This document shows, piece by piece, positions 42,901 through 61,329 of a stretch of 64,000 bases of DNA. Under the pieces are notes generated by a model. It ran no database searches. It was not told where the DNA came from and was given only the letters and a program-made list of their open reading frames with translations. The DNA is from Mycteria americana (taxonomy: Eukaryota > Chordata > Aves > Ciconiiformes > Ciconiidae). Every line of letters begins with the position of its first letter. Within the stretch, counting starts at the first letter, position 1. The position numbers and the translations under genes were made by a program. Location: contig NC_134367.1 in assembly GCF_035582795.1 (NCBI RefSeq), positions 55,769,562 to 55,833,561 on the forward strand, given 5' to 3'.

Positions 42901-45900
42901 GCCACTGACAAGCTTTGTTCTGGCAGAAATAGTTGGGGTTTGTTAAGCAACAGAAAGAATCTACGTCAGACAGTTTTTTGGTTTGGCCTTTATTGCACTG
43001 GATTGTACAGTGACTTCAGATTATTTAAGTGCACGTACGAGTTTGGGATGCTGTTGCTGGACTGAAGCAACGGAGAGGCTTGCTGCTGCATATGACAAGC
43101 TTATGATGACTAGTGAGAATGGCTCTGATATTTTGGGGAAGAGTTTGTCATAGCAGTGGTTTCGGGCTCTCTGTTTTGCAGATCACAGTTTGTCCAGCAG
43201 AAAGCAAACTCTGTATCCAGTGGGCAAAATGTGGAGGAAATTACTTTCCTTATGAGAACCTGTAGATAAGAATTAAAACTTGGGCAGCCTCCACTCTGTC
43301 CATGGCTTAGCTTTGGACTGGTTTTCCTGTGATGTTGGATCTATTTTTTAACCTGATTACCTGAGAAAACATGACCAGTGTGATCGTGCTGTATCACTGC
43401 TGTCTTTTGTCCTCCCTTCTGAAGGCTTTTGAAAGTTTTGGCTAGTTTTGATGGAATTTCACAGAAATATGGAGATTTTAATGGTAGTAAGTTTCATGAA
43501 AAGCTGTACAGGGCAGGGGACATGTTTGATTCCCCTCTGAAGGGAATGCATTTGGGAATCTGCAAAGATGAAATAGTAGAAATCGGGCTTCTTCTAGTTT
43601 TCCTGTTCTTAAAATTCTTGTTAGCATGCTATGTCTGTTTTCCTCTATACAAGTATAGTTTATAGAAGCTCACCTTTACAAAACTAAAAACAGGCTTATT
43701 CTCAGATGTCATGAGTGTAACCCCAGTAGAGGTAAAAGGTGTCTTATATGTTTTACCATGAACACCAACCAGTCTTGTGGGTGGAAGCTTGCATAAGCAA
43801 TGCAAATACAGATGGAAGAAAAGTAGTTTATGTGGAAAGAGTCCTGAGCTTTTCTTCCCCTACCTCCCAATTAGAAAGGCTTCACTTTGCCTTGTGTGAT
43901 GTTTCCTTCACAGATGTGTGTGTGCAGGAGATGGTGATTTGTGTGTAGATCCAAGTTGCTTTTTGAATGGGAGGATATATAGAAAAAGGTGGAGGAGGCA
44001 GCTAATTTCCTTTCCAGTTCTCACAGTGGATTTCTTGTGGAATGCAAGATGAGGACTAAAGCAATAAGGACTGAGCAAAGGCTGTGCGCCAGTATGGTGT
44101 ACGTTTTTCCACCCCCTATTATTAAAGCCATAGTAACATGAAAGTGACTATAAGAAACAGTGACCCATTTCACATAGAAGAAGAAGCCTGTTGGCGTGGA
44201 AGAATCCTGGATGAATAGTCAAAAAATCAGAATGGGGAACTCATAGAAATGAGCAGCTTAAAAAAAAAAAAAAAAAGACTGTCTGACTTGGTTAATTTTA
44301 AAAGCCTAAAATACATGTGCTTACTATTGTTGCCTTAGGTTGATAGTTATTTCAGAATTCTACTTGCTTATATATTATTTTTTTATTTTATTTCTAGGTA
44401 AACAGCTGTTTGAAATGGATCACAACCTTGACACCTCTGACATCCAGTTCTTGGAGGAAGGTAAATTTCTGTTTGTTTCCACAACTGAAAGACAGTGGCT
44501 TAAAAAAGGTCAAAATTCCTAAGCAAAATCTGTATTATATTTCTGATATAATTATTCTGATCTTAACATCATACCTCAGTATCACTTTTACATTGGAAGA
44601 ACTTTCTAAGAAGTACTGTTTTGCAGATTGAACAGAAGTGATTTTAACTGCTTTCAAAAACAAAACAGTTTCAAGATGCTCAAGCGTATTTATTCGCAGT
44701 TTTGAACTTGAGTTGGTCTTATTTCTGTTGCTTCTATTGAAGTGTTTGGACTGGAAGCAATACCAAAAACAAGCAAAGCAAAACAAAAATAAAACAAAAA
44801 AACCACAACCAAACCCTGCTGCTGCTTTTTTTTCTGATAGCCAGCCTTCTTACCTTGATTTCAAGCACAGATCTCGAAGTTGTGTCTCCTCTCTGAACCT
44901 CAACACCAATAGTAAACATCTTGCAGGTCAAATTAAATGCTATTTGCCTCTGTGTAACTCAGTTCTTCTTTGTGGTTTTGTGCAGATTTGTCTGTTATCT
45001 TACTGAAAATATCTGACCTGGTGCCAGCTGAAAATTTTGTAAGCTTGTGCCAAAAGATATTAAACTTGGAAAACTTGTTGGAGATAAATTAAATAAATCT
45101 ACTCAGTCACATATCTATTTAATTTTCTGTACTGCCTTTTATCATCCTAGTTTAAAAGACTGATTTTTCAGTTAAGACAATTCTTTAATGTAGCTGCATT
45201 ATCTACTGGTATTGCAAAACACACATGCAGAAGAGTCAAGAATTTTCTCTGCAAGTAACAATTTTAAAAAAAAAAAAAGTTGATGAACATCAGTGAGTAT
45301 AAACTTGAAATGGCAGTAATGGGGGAGTTGAGTTTCTTTTAGTTAGAGGGCTTAATTTAACCTTGTCTTCCTCCGGAATGCCTAAAGTGAAGATAGGTTG
45401 TTGATGGAACGTTTGGCTGTCTCGGGAAGGAATGCACCTCTCTGTGGGCTCTGTGCCCAAATGATTTGGGATTAATGTATTAACTTTTAATCCTGTTGCT
45501 ATCAGTGATTAAAAACTCCTGTCCTTATTGCTGTTTGCATTCTATCATAAATGCAACAGGTTACTAACTGCAATTTAATATTACAATACCATGTAATAAG
45601 TAATATTAATTTTCACAGCTTAAACAGGGTAATGGCATTATCTTCTAGATGGAAACGGTTATAAAGGCTCTTTCAAATCCATGAAAGAACAGGACCTTAT
45701 TCAGGGGCCGGAAGATGTCGCTGTTGGTACACACAAATAAAATAGCAATAGTCCTCAAGTTTTATCCTTAGGTCAGCATCTCTTTCAGAAGAAAATGTGA
45801 AAGCATACAAATAATCATATGGCTTTTAAACTTTAAATCTGAAAACAAATGTAGATAGATATAAATGGTGTGTAAGGGGTTTTTTTTTTTAAGAAACCTT

Positions 45901-46390
45901 ATGTGTTTCTGTGGCTATGATAGTTGTAAGTGTTCCAGCTGTGGGGTCCCGAGCTCCTACTTTGACAGTACCTAGGAGAAAGAATCTCTGCTTCTGGGAA
46001 CATCAGAACGTTAACTTCATTCTCCTAATGGATTCTGAGGTCCTGTGTGACATTTCTCTTGACTAGGTTTTGGTATGAGGGGAAAAAAGCTTCACTTTAG
46101 CTGTAAAAAGATAAAATGTGGCATTTCCTTTTCCATATCTATTTGATATATAAAAAGCCAAGTAAGTTAACAGCTACCTACAGTGAAGAATGAATATGAA
46201 AAAGTGTTGTGTATTTTGTTGTTCAGGTACTGTTTTCCTACTTGAGTGAAAATAAATTATTTTTCTGTTCTTTGCAGCTGGAAACAGCGTGGAGGTTGAT
46301 GAATCTTTATTCCAAGAAATGGATGATTTAGAATTGGAGGATGAAGAGGACGACCCTGACTACAACCCCGTTAATTTAGATAGTGATTAG
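36911..46390 (+). CDS. RWDD1: RWDD1 (RWD domain-containing protein 1, DFRP2)
   Basis: RWDD1, also called DRG family regulatory protein 2, binds and stabilises the GTPase DRG2 and is a small acidic cytosolic protein. Seven coding exons (36911-36983, 38844-38909, 40160-40290, 41322-41465, 42491-42623, 44398-44460, 46278-46390) join in frame with GT-AG introns to give 240 residues, against about 243 in human. An N-terminal RWD domain (about residues 8-110) carries the family signature LEALESIYPDSFT and later EKYPDETPLYEI. A charged coiled-coil region (about 105-138, KTRREEEKKQKEREAEEEEK) follows, and then HGTPVTIENFLSWKAKFDAE. The C-terminal tail is very acidic (DDLELEDEEDDPDYNP). The gene starts in a CpG island. 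A tandem AATAAATAAA at 46587-46596 is the nearest poly(A) signal. Confidence 0.98.
38844..38909 (+). CDS. RWDD1: RWDD1 exon 2
   Basis: A 66-bp exon with acceptor TTCTTTGAACAG and donor GTGAGT. It encodes residues 25-46 (VLSEKPTTFTITVTSEAGEN then DE), the RWD beta strands. Confidence 0.97.
40160..40290 (+). CDS. RWDD1: RWDD1 exon 3
   Basis: A 131-bp exon with acceptor TATTTTGTAG and donor GTAAGG. Residues 47-90 include TVQTTLKFTYREKYPDETPL, with the conserved YPD of the RWD fold. Confidence 0.97.
41187..41250 (+). repeat. 16-bp tandem repeat, four copies
   Basis: The unit ATACTGCTTTCTGAAC is repeated four times without mismatch in RWDD1 intron 3, 72 bp before exon 4. Confidence 0.95.
41322..41465 (+). 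CDS. RWDD1: RWDD1 exon 4
   Basis: A 144-bp phase-0 exon with acceptor TGTGTTGTAG and donor GTATGT. Residues 91-138 cover AEENLGMVMIFTLVSAVQEK and the start of the charged helix. Confidence 0.97.
42491..42623 (+). CDS. RWDD1: RWDD1 exon 5
   Basis: A 133-bp exon with acceptor TCTGTTTTCAG and donor GTATGA. Residues 139-182 begin QRFHGTPVTIENFLSWKAKF. The final G starts the codon for Gly183. Confidence 0.96.
44398..44460 (+). CDS. RWDD1: RWDD1 exon 6
   Basis: A 63-bp exon with acceptor TTATTTCTAG and donor GTAAAT. It encodes GKQLFEMDHNLDTSDIQFLE and E203. Confidence 0.96.
46278..46390 (+). CDS. RWDD1: RWDD1 exon 7 (coding part)
   Basis: The acceptor is TTCTTTGCAG and the exon ends at TAG 46388-46390. 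It encodes AGNSVEVDESLFQEMDDLEL and the acidic end EDEEDDPDYNPVNLDSD. Confidence 0.97.
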
Positions 46391-46586
46391 ACTTTTTTTG
46401 AACTGGCTCTGTCATCAGTATGGACATATGTAAGGAGAGAGGGGCAGGCAGGAAAGCCACAGCATCTGTGGTTTTAGTAATGTGTATCAGTTTTCTTTTT
46501 TTTTTCCTTTCCTTTTTTTCTTTTTTCCCAAAGAAAAAAACCAAAATATTTTAAATCCAGGAGAATGGTCTTCTGATGACTTTCAT

Positions 46587-46596
46587 AATAAATAAA
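46587..46596 (+). terminator. Candidate RWDD1 poly(A) signals (overlapping pair)
   Basis: Two overlapping AATAAA hexamers lie about 197 bp after the RWDD1 stop. Distance and sequence fit; use is inferred. Confidence 0.55.
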
Positions 46597-48924
46597 TTAA
46601 CTTTAATATTTCAGATGAAAAATTTGAGGAATATTGATCTGTCTGAAAATGCTATTCTAGTTTCTCTTATTTTTTCCTTCCCATTTCTGTAACTGTCCTT
46701 TGAAGAGATGTAACAACGAGCAAGATGGAAAGATGTTATAGCAAGTGCTAAACACACCTGCATCTGAAGGCTGAGTAGCTGTTCTACTATCTTCCACCTA
46801 GGATATACAGGGGCAGCTTTGGTGAATAAAAGGGATCACATACCATGCAGTTATTTTTTTAAAATTTTTTTTTTCTTCTGTGGAATTTTATAACACTTCA
46901 AGTAATGGTCAGTTCTGGTGCCCCAACCTATCAGCTGTAGATAGGCAGCACTAGTCACCTTTTTAATAAGGCATAGCCTTATTAAAGTTTAACGGAAACC
47001 ATTTTAATGCTGCTAGAGTAAAATCTTTTGCTGCAGTTGAGGATAATAGTTTCAAAATGACTAGTTCAAGTCTGTAGGAAAAAAATCAGAATGAGATGAA
47101 GTTCTCTTAAAAAGTTTGGTTGATGTGTTCAGAGACTGGGTTTTTTTTGATTTTGAACTTGTGTGTCAATGGACTTCCACGGGGAAAAAAAAAACAACAC
47201 CCTAGGAAAATTAGTTTGTTTTTGGCAACAGACTACGCTGAAATACTCTCAGTGGAGTGCAGAATACAGAACCAGGATTTATAGAGTACTTATAGGTTTG
47301 AATATAATGGGTGGTGTTTTAGAAGCATCTTGTTGGCAGCCCATAAAGGTTAGCACAACACACAGTAAAGCTACACATCAACTCGTGGATGTTAACCTGC
47401 AGAGTTGCTTGTGGAGCTAATAGCTTGATGTTAGACTCCTTCTCCCTTTCCACCCCCAAAAAAACCCCAAAACACTGCGAAAACTGTGGTGTTTAAGCTA
47501 GAAGAATGATGGTATGGATGCAGGTTTCAAAAGACTGCTCTCCAAATAGAGAACCACCAGGCACCTCAATGGTTAAACACTGTGTGCTGAATTTTAAAAT
47601 ACTGTTAGTAGACTGTTTTAATGGCACCAGCTTCAACCTTTGAAGAGGATTGCACTAACGTATCACACAGTGCTTAGAGGAATAATAGATTTATGAACTT
47701 TAATATTTGGAAATTCTGTATTCAAAATGAGAAATTTAATTCTGGAAATAATTTAATGGTGTATAAGATTCTCTGCTCATATCACTTGAGAACATCTGTT
47801 TAGGATGATCTCCTTTAACATGTTTCAGTAGTCTTTTCTTTTTGTATTCAAGATGAATGAGTTTCTATTAGAAATAAATGTTCAAGTACCCTGTAAATAA
47901 TTTTATAAATTAACCATGTGCCTTTGTTCCTACAGTCCTCTATTTGATCTTTTTAATTTTGACTACTAAGAACGCTAGACAAGCATCTAGGGTTCAATGA
48001 TAATGTATGTTTCAAAGCAATAAGCAGGATCTGTGTTTCAGCAGAGTTACCAAATATATTAAAAAAATTGTGAGCTGATGTGATATTAAATCTGATTTTT
48101 CCAAAGATATGGTTGGATTGAAAGCTTCATAGTGACTACATCCAGCTTCCTTTGTAATTGCTAGTATGCTTTAAAATGCTGTTCAGCACTGAACTTAATT
48201 TACTTCTGGTATGTCTCAATTCAGCTGCATAAAAACATTTAACTCTTAAGGCTGCTTTCCATTTTCAGCTATGTGTGTTTAAAACTAGCATTTTTTCATA
48301 AAAGGAGTGGATTAGTTCTCTCTAAATCTGGACTGAATCCAAGAATGCTGTGTAGTCTGTGCAAAATGTGGTAATCTGAGAAAATTTTCCAAGTGGGTCA
48401 CCGACAAGAATCACCTGTGTATGAAAAAAAGTTTCTTGTTAATGGTATTTCTAGATTGATGAGATTTTCTAGTCTGTTTTCACACTAACATATTTATTGG
48501 TTTTCATGCAGAGGATGTATAGCTTAAAAATGCTAAAACAATGTCAAGTTAAAATGTGAAAGTGTTTTCACTGTTACATCTTACATTTCAAAGCAGAGGA
48601 AATAATAAGGGTTGAAGTGACAAAAAAGTGTGTAAAGTCCATTCCTCCAAGTCTTTGGAACAAGTTTCAGTGACTCAATCTGAACTTCAGATTTGTTTAG
48701 CTTTATTAGCAATTAACATCTGTGAAATAAAAGGGAATTGACTGAGAGTAAACTTGGCTATGTTTGCGTGTTTTAGTTTGCTGAAATGGACTGAGATACT
48801 TTTTTTTTTTTGTGGAAGAATAAACTTCTAAGGTTATTCTATTAAACTTCTCACCTAAACGGTGAGATATTTAAAGTTTACTTATGCACTTTGGATTACA
48901 TTGAAGTAATTCGTATTAATCTAA

Positions 48925-48958
48925 TAAAATTCCATCAATAAACTTTGATGGAATTTTA
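48925..48958. repeat. Perfect 14-bp hairpin containing poly(A) signals
   Basis: The arms 48925-48938 and 48945-48958 are perfect reverse complements (core AAAATTCCATCAA) with a 6-base loop. AATAAA occurs at 48923-48928, overlapping the foot of the stem, and at 48937-48942, running into the loop. Confidence 0.9.
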
Positions 48959-48999
48959 GTAATTCAAAATCATGGTGCTGACAACTGTGCTTGTATCTT

Positions 49000-50914
49000 G
49001 CTTTTAATTTTCGAAGTCCAAAGCTTACACTGTAGTGCATGTAGGGAGATGATTATGAGTTGCAACACTGCACTACAACCAGAGCTAATTTAGATTTGAT
49101 CATGCTGAACTTTTTCAATAGTTGGTGCCTGAGCTCTACTAAAATTCAGAGGATGGTGCCCACCGCATCAAGATGCTGTAGGAGTACAAGCTTGGGCATG
49201 CTGCAAAGCCTAGGATTTTGCATCCAAATTATGATTGCATTGTGATCTGCTTTAAAGCAAACAAAACCTGGGGGTGGTATACGTCTCTCTTCCCCCCCCC
49301 CCCCCCCTTCTCTTTTTTTTTTTCTTTTTATTTTTCTAATAGGTCAGTGGTCAGTGTATTTTGGCAAAAAATGGGAAGCTTGAAGTACAATTCCTGCGGG
49401 GAGAATCGGCTCTAGTCTTTCTTCTAGGAGACTTATAACCATCAGGCTACCTTTTAAACTGTGTGGTTACTAAAATAAATTCAGAGTTTGTTGGACCAGA
49501 CAGTAGACTGTGCCTGGATCCAAGATGCTGATACCCTAGATCCTGAGAGAAAGAGCTGTCATGTGAGTGCTCTCTCTTGTGTTGCAGAATCTGACAGGGC
49601 CTGAAATACTACTTTTTTGTTTTGGGGGGGGGGGGGGGGGGGTGCTTTTTTTTTTTTATTTTAAATTAGCCCGTCAGTGCCTTGCAACTTGGCTCAGAGT
49701 AGAGGGTGAAGGAGAGGGGGAGAGGCTTTTCAGGTTCAATTATTTGACGTAATTGCATTTATTGCCATGAACTGGATTTTACTTTCTGCACTGCGTGCTC
49801 ATGAAATCCGCAAGTGATAGTGAGCTGATAGCATTGGGCTGCAGCACACAGCGTAGCGTGAGGTTTATGTGGCTTTTATTACTATGCTGGGACTTCCTGT
49901 CATTGGAAAAAGAGTAAAGATCAAGGTCCTACTTGTAATCAGGAGTTCTGTTTGTACTTACAGCAAATTCAGCAAAAGGCCTGCGTTAGGCTTCTGACTT
50001 TGAACTAGTTTTACCTTTTCTGTGGCCAGGGTAGATATGTACAGGTGAAAAAAATCACCGGTCCCCTTGTGGGAAGTTCAAACTCGGAGGTCAGTGGTTA
50101 CGTAAGTCACGCAAGGGGTTTTTTGTAACTTATTTTCTTGGTATTGGGGATGCAAAGTTCCAGAAGGAAAGATGATCTGGCGGTACCGTTAAAGGACATG
50201 GAAATACTGGTTTGTAGGCGAATTGTATGAGGTCACCTTTGCCTAATAGTCCCTAACAGCATGCTGCGCATGAAGTAATTCTGTCCAGGAGAAAAGTGGG
50301 TACAATGTATCAGAAGGCTAAAATGGGTGGATTGAAAATGAGAAGAAAGAGCTGGTCCCGTGGGACCAGTGACGGAAGTAAACAAACAAAGCCAGTACGT
50401 GAACTGGAAGGATTTTTTACGTTTTCCAAACAGTTTATGGGAAAGCCAAGGTTAGATGTTCTTTGTCAAATCAAAATGATTATTTGAAATGTTTTTTGAA
50501 ATTAGAAGTTATATCCTGCTGTGGCTGCTTGGTAGGACATTGATTCAATAGCAACCAAAAGCAGTTGCCATAGTTTGATCATGTAGACACCATAGCAGGA
50601 AGCAGGAACGAGGGTCCAAAACTTGCCTTCCCCGCCACGGAAGTGCAGTTGGTGTGTCAAAAAAAGTTAGAATAAAACGTTTCCTCCTCAGATCATGTCC
50701 TTTCCCTCTGCCCTCCTGATTGAGGCTGTGCTGAAAAGGATGGATTGGAGGGGAAAAAAATGTTAGAGATGTATCACAGACTTAAAAGCGCATACATGGG
50801 GAGAGGAGGAACTACAGCTCTAGTTTGTGAGTAGTTTCAATGGATTGAGTTGAGAAATATGCAGGAGCTGGACTTCCCTTTGTAAGCCACATAAAAGGGA
50901 TTACTGTCTACAAA
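49000..50914. other. Convergent intergenic region between RWDD1 and the sulfotransferase
   Basis: No gene is recognised. It holds a C16 run (49292-49307) and a G19 run (49624-49642). Short open frames have no family resemblance. Confidence 0.5.
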
Positions 50915-50919
50915 GGTGA

Positions 50920-51509
50920 TGTGCCAGTTTTGACTGGGATAGAACTAATTTTCTTCACAGTAGCTAGTACAGGGCTATGTTTTGGATTCGTGCTGGAAAC
51001 AGTGTTGATATCACAGAGATGTTTTTGTTCCTGCTGAGCAGTGCTTATACAGAGTCAAGGCCTTTTCTGCTTCTCACCCCACCCCACCAGCAAGTAGGCT
51101 GGGGGGCACAAGAAGTTGGGAGGGGACACAGCTGGGACAGCTGACCCCAGCTGACCAAAGGGCTATTCCATACCATATGGCGTCATGCTCAGCATATACA
51201 GCTGGGGGAAGAAGAAGGAAGAGGGACATTTGGAGTGATGCCGTTTGTCTTCCCAAGTAACCGTTACAAGTGCTGGAGCCCTGCTTTCCTGGGGATGGCT
51301 GAACACCTGCCTGCCCATGGGAAGGAGTGAATGAATTCCTTGTTTTGCTTTGCTTGCGCACATGGCTTTTGCTTTACTCTAAACTGTCTTTATCTCAACA
51401 CATGAGTTTTCTCACTTTTACTCTTCTGATTCTCTCCCCCATCCCACCAGGGGGGAGTGAGCAAGCAGCTGTGTGGGGCTTAGTTGCCAGCTGGGGTTAA
51501 ACCACAACA
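50920..51509 (+). mobile_element. Solo LTR of an avian endogenous retrovirus, complete copy
   Basis: It runs from TGTGCCAGTTTTGACTGGGA to GGTTAAACCACAACA, with a perfect 5-bp target duplication GGTGA at 50915-50919 and 51510-51514. It is of the same family and orientation as 7611-8160 and inverted relative to 11361-11926. It contains the identical 37-bp block at 51156-51192, followed by a TATA-like CATATAC. No internal proviral sequence is present, so it is the product of LTR-LTR recombination. It lies between the convergent RWDD1 and sulfotransferase genes. Confidence 0.93.
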
Positions 51510-51514
51510 GGTGA

Positions 51515-52415
51515 ATATATCATAGACCATATGCATGTCAGGAGTGGAGTTGTTGAATTTGCAAATATTTTTTGAGTTGTTGATAGAAAAAAATCTTGTT
51601 ACGTCTCTGTACTTATCTTCTCAGGGGAAGCCCATGGGCAAGCTGCTGCGCAGACTTGAATCATGAACAGGTTAAACCGTGATAGTGAGTCAATGAATAT
51701 ATGAGGAAGCATGTAGTCATAGATAGCTGGTAGTTTTTTACACCAGTAGCTCTAGCAGGTCATCAGGTACGATAGAGTGGATGTTCAGTTAAAAACTGCT
51801 ATGACTATGGCTTGTGTTTTTTCTCAATATTTCAAGTAGCAAATTGTCAGACATGACCTTGAGAACCATAACAGACAGTGCAATGAAGTGTTTCAGTCAA
51901 TAGGCAACACCAGAGAATGCAACATAAGGTCACTTTAATAGCAAATGGTTGAGTGTCAGTGTTTACCAAGGAAACAGGTAAGGAACTCAGACATATCAAA
52001 GTATAACCATACCACAGCTCGTCACTCTTATTTCCAGTCTGGGCATCGAAGCTTCTACCAAAAGAAGCCTCATGAAATGCACGAGTGAAACATTTTTCAG
52101 AAAGTTTTTAGCAACACCAATCTGTCCTCACTTGGTTCTCTACAACTCTGGTGTTATTGAAGCCAATGAAATTAAAAGCAAACATGAAGAAAGGAAGTCA
52201 ATTTACTAAGAAAGTTAATTAAAATACCTTGTAAAATTACAAACAGGAAACTGGTGGAATTTAATATCTTCCTCAGACAACTCACATTTTGTGACTGAGT
52301 TGTCATCATTATTATTTCTATAACATAGCTGAAAATGGATGTGTGTTGTTCTTCCAGAACTTCAGATATGTCCATCCAGCATAAACACCAAAGGATGATG
52401 GAACTCAAAACCAGC
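51515..52415. other. Sulfotransferase 3' UTR / intergenic
   Basis: On the minus strand ATTAAA at 52265-52260 is a possible poly(A) signal about 150 bp past the sulfotransferase stop. Nothing else is recognised. Confidence 0.4.
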
Positions 52416-60066
<7,651 letters not shown>

Positions 60067-60097
60067 TGTTAATCGGTTGTCCTTATAGGCGAATAAC
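60067..60097 (-). other. SULT3A-like 5' UTR segment in coding exon 1
   Basis: Thirty-one bases lie between the acceptor TTTGTTATTGCAG and the ATG. Such an acceptor immediately before the start codon implies at least one upstream non-coding exon. Confidence 0.6.
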
Positions 60098-60966
60098 CTG
60101 CAATAACAAAATATAAAGTTATATCTTTTTCTTTCGTTGTCATCTCACAGAAACAAATGAATGAGTAATTCAAACAAAGAATCCAGTGCTGGCAAATTTT
60201 AGCAAAATGCATTTCAGCAAAATTCTGGAAACAATACACTGAAATTTAGTTTTCAGATTTTCACAGGAACATCACTCAGGATATATTTCTAATGAAAAAA
60301 AAAAAGAAAGGTGTATAGCAATACACTTTACTCATATACAAGTGTATGCCACGTGCATGTAAAAACTAATATAACTGAAGGCAACCTATGTAAAAATGAC
60401 TTGTCAAGATTCCTCTAGGATCTGAGTGACTGTAGAGTTTTCTTTGGGATGTCAGTAGCTCTTGAAGAGAGCTAGCTTAGCTACCAAGTTCTCATTCTGA
60501 ATTTTGTGACTGAAACTGTGTTCAGAATATCTTATTACAATTTCTGCCTCCTTCTACTTATTCTCTGTCTCATTACTAATGTTTCTCCCATAGTAAGCAT
60601 AATTTCTGCAAACTAGGATGGGTAATCATGAACGTGTGTTACTTTCTTAAACACGCCTACTGATTTTATGAGAGTGTTGTCTTGTGTCTCGTTAACACCA
60701 TTGCCATATATTTGCCAGAAAAAGACATTAATCATCATTGTTGTGGTGACTAGGGAAGAGCAAATGCTTGGGGAGATACACGAAGAGTAACAGAGAGACT
60801 GAAGAGAGAGACTGACTCTTGTAGCTGAGCCAGAGCCAGATGGAGCATCTAGGTTTGAAGGTTTCTGTCTGTGTCTCTTCTGCAGTCTTTGAGCTGAACG
60901 AGGCATCCATGGATTTCAGTGAGCTTAACATCCCGGTCCCTCCTTCCCTGTTCTGTAGATGAACTC

Positions 60967-60972
60967 TTTATT
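60967..60972 (-). terminator. Minus-strand poly(A) hexamer (orphan)
   Basis: AATAAA on the minus strand (TTTATT on plus), downstream of the GC-rich minus-strand open region at 61041-61846. It could serve an unrecognised transcript, or be chance. Confidence 0.25.
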
Positions 60973-61178
60973 AATACCATTAGACAATGTACAAGCCTTG
61001 GCAGAAATTACATGAGCAAGTTCACTTCCAGACTTGGATATCACAAGTATTGTCTTATGTGGGTTAAAATAGATTCGGAAAGAGAGACTTTCCTATCTGG
61101 AATTTTCTCTGGGTTGCTGTCCCCTGCCTTCTCCTTGCAATGCGACCATTCCCATGCCTTCCTGGACTGCTGCGTTTG

Positions 61179-61228
61179 CCATTGCTTCACCGTCGGGATA
61201 TCACCATTGCTCCGCCGTCGGGATATCA
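61179..61228. repeat. 25-bp tandem duplication
   Basis: Two copies, 61179-61203 and 61204-61228, differ by two bases around the core CCGTCGGGATATCA. Confidence 0.9.
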
Positions 61229-61329
61229 CCCTTGCCCAGAAGTGTCGAATCAGCCGATTGTGCAAGACGTACTGGCCAAGCGATCTGAATTCACCACAAC
61301 AGGCAGTCCTTGGAAATGAGGCTGCCGAT

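Larger units (their letters stand above)
46391..49000 (+). other. RWDD1 3' UTR and downstream sequence
   Basis: The first poly(A) signals are the overlapping pair AATAAATAAA at 46587-46596. Further AATAAA hexamers occur, including two in a hairpin at 48923-48958. The true extent of the 3' UTR cannot be decided by eye. Confidence 0.5.
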
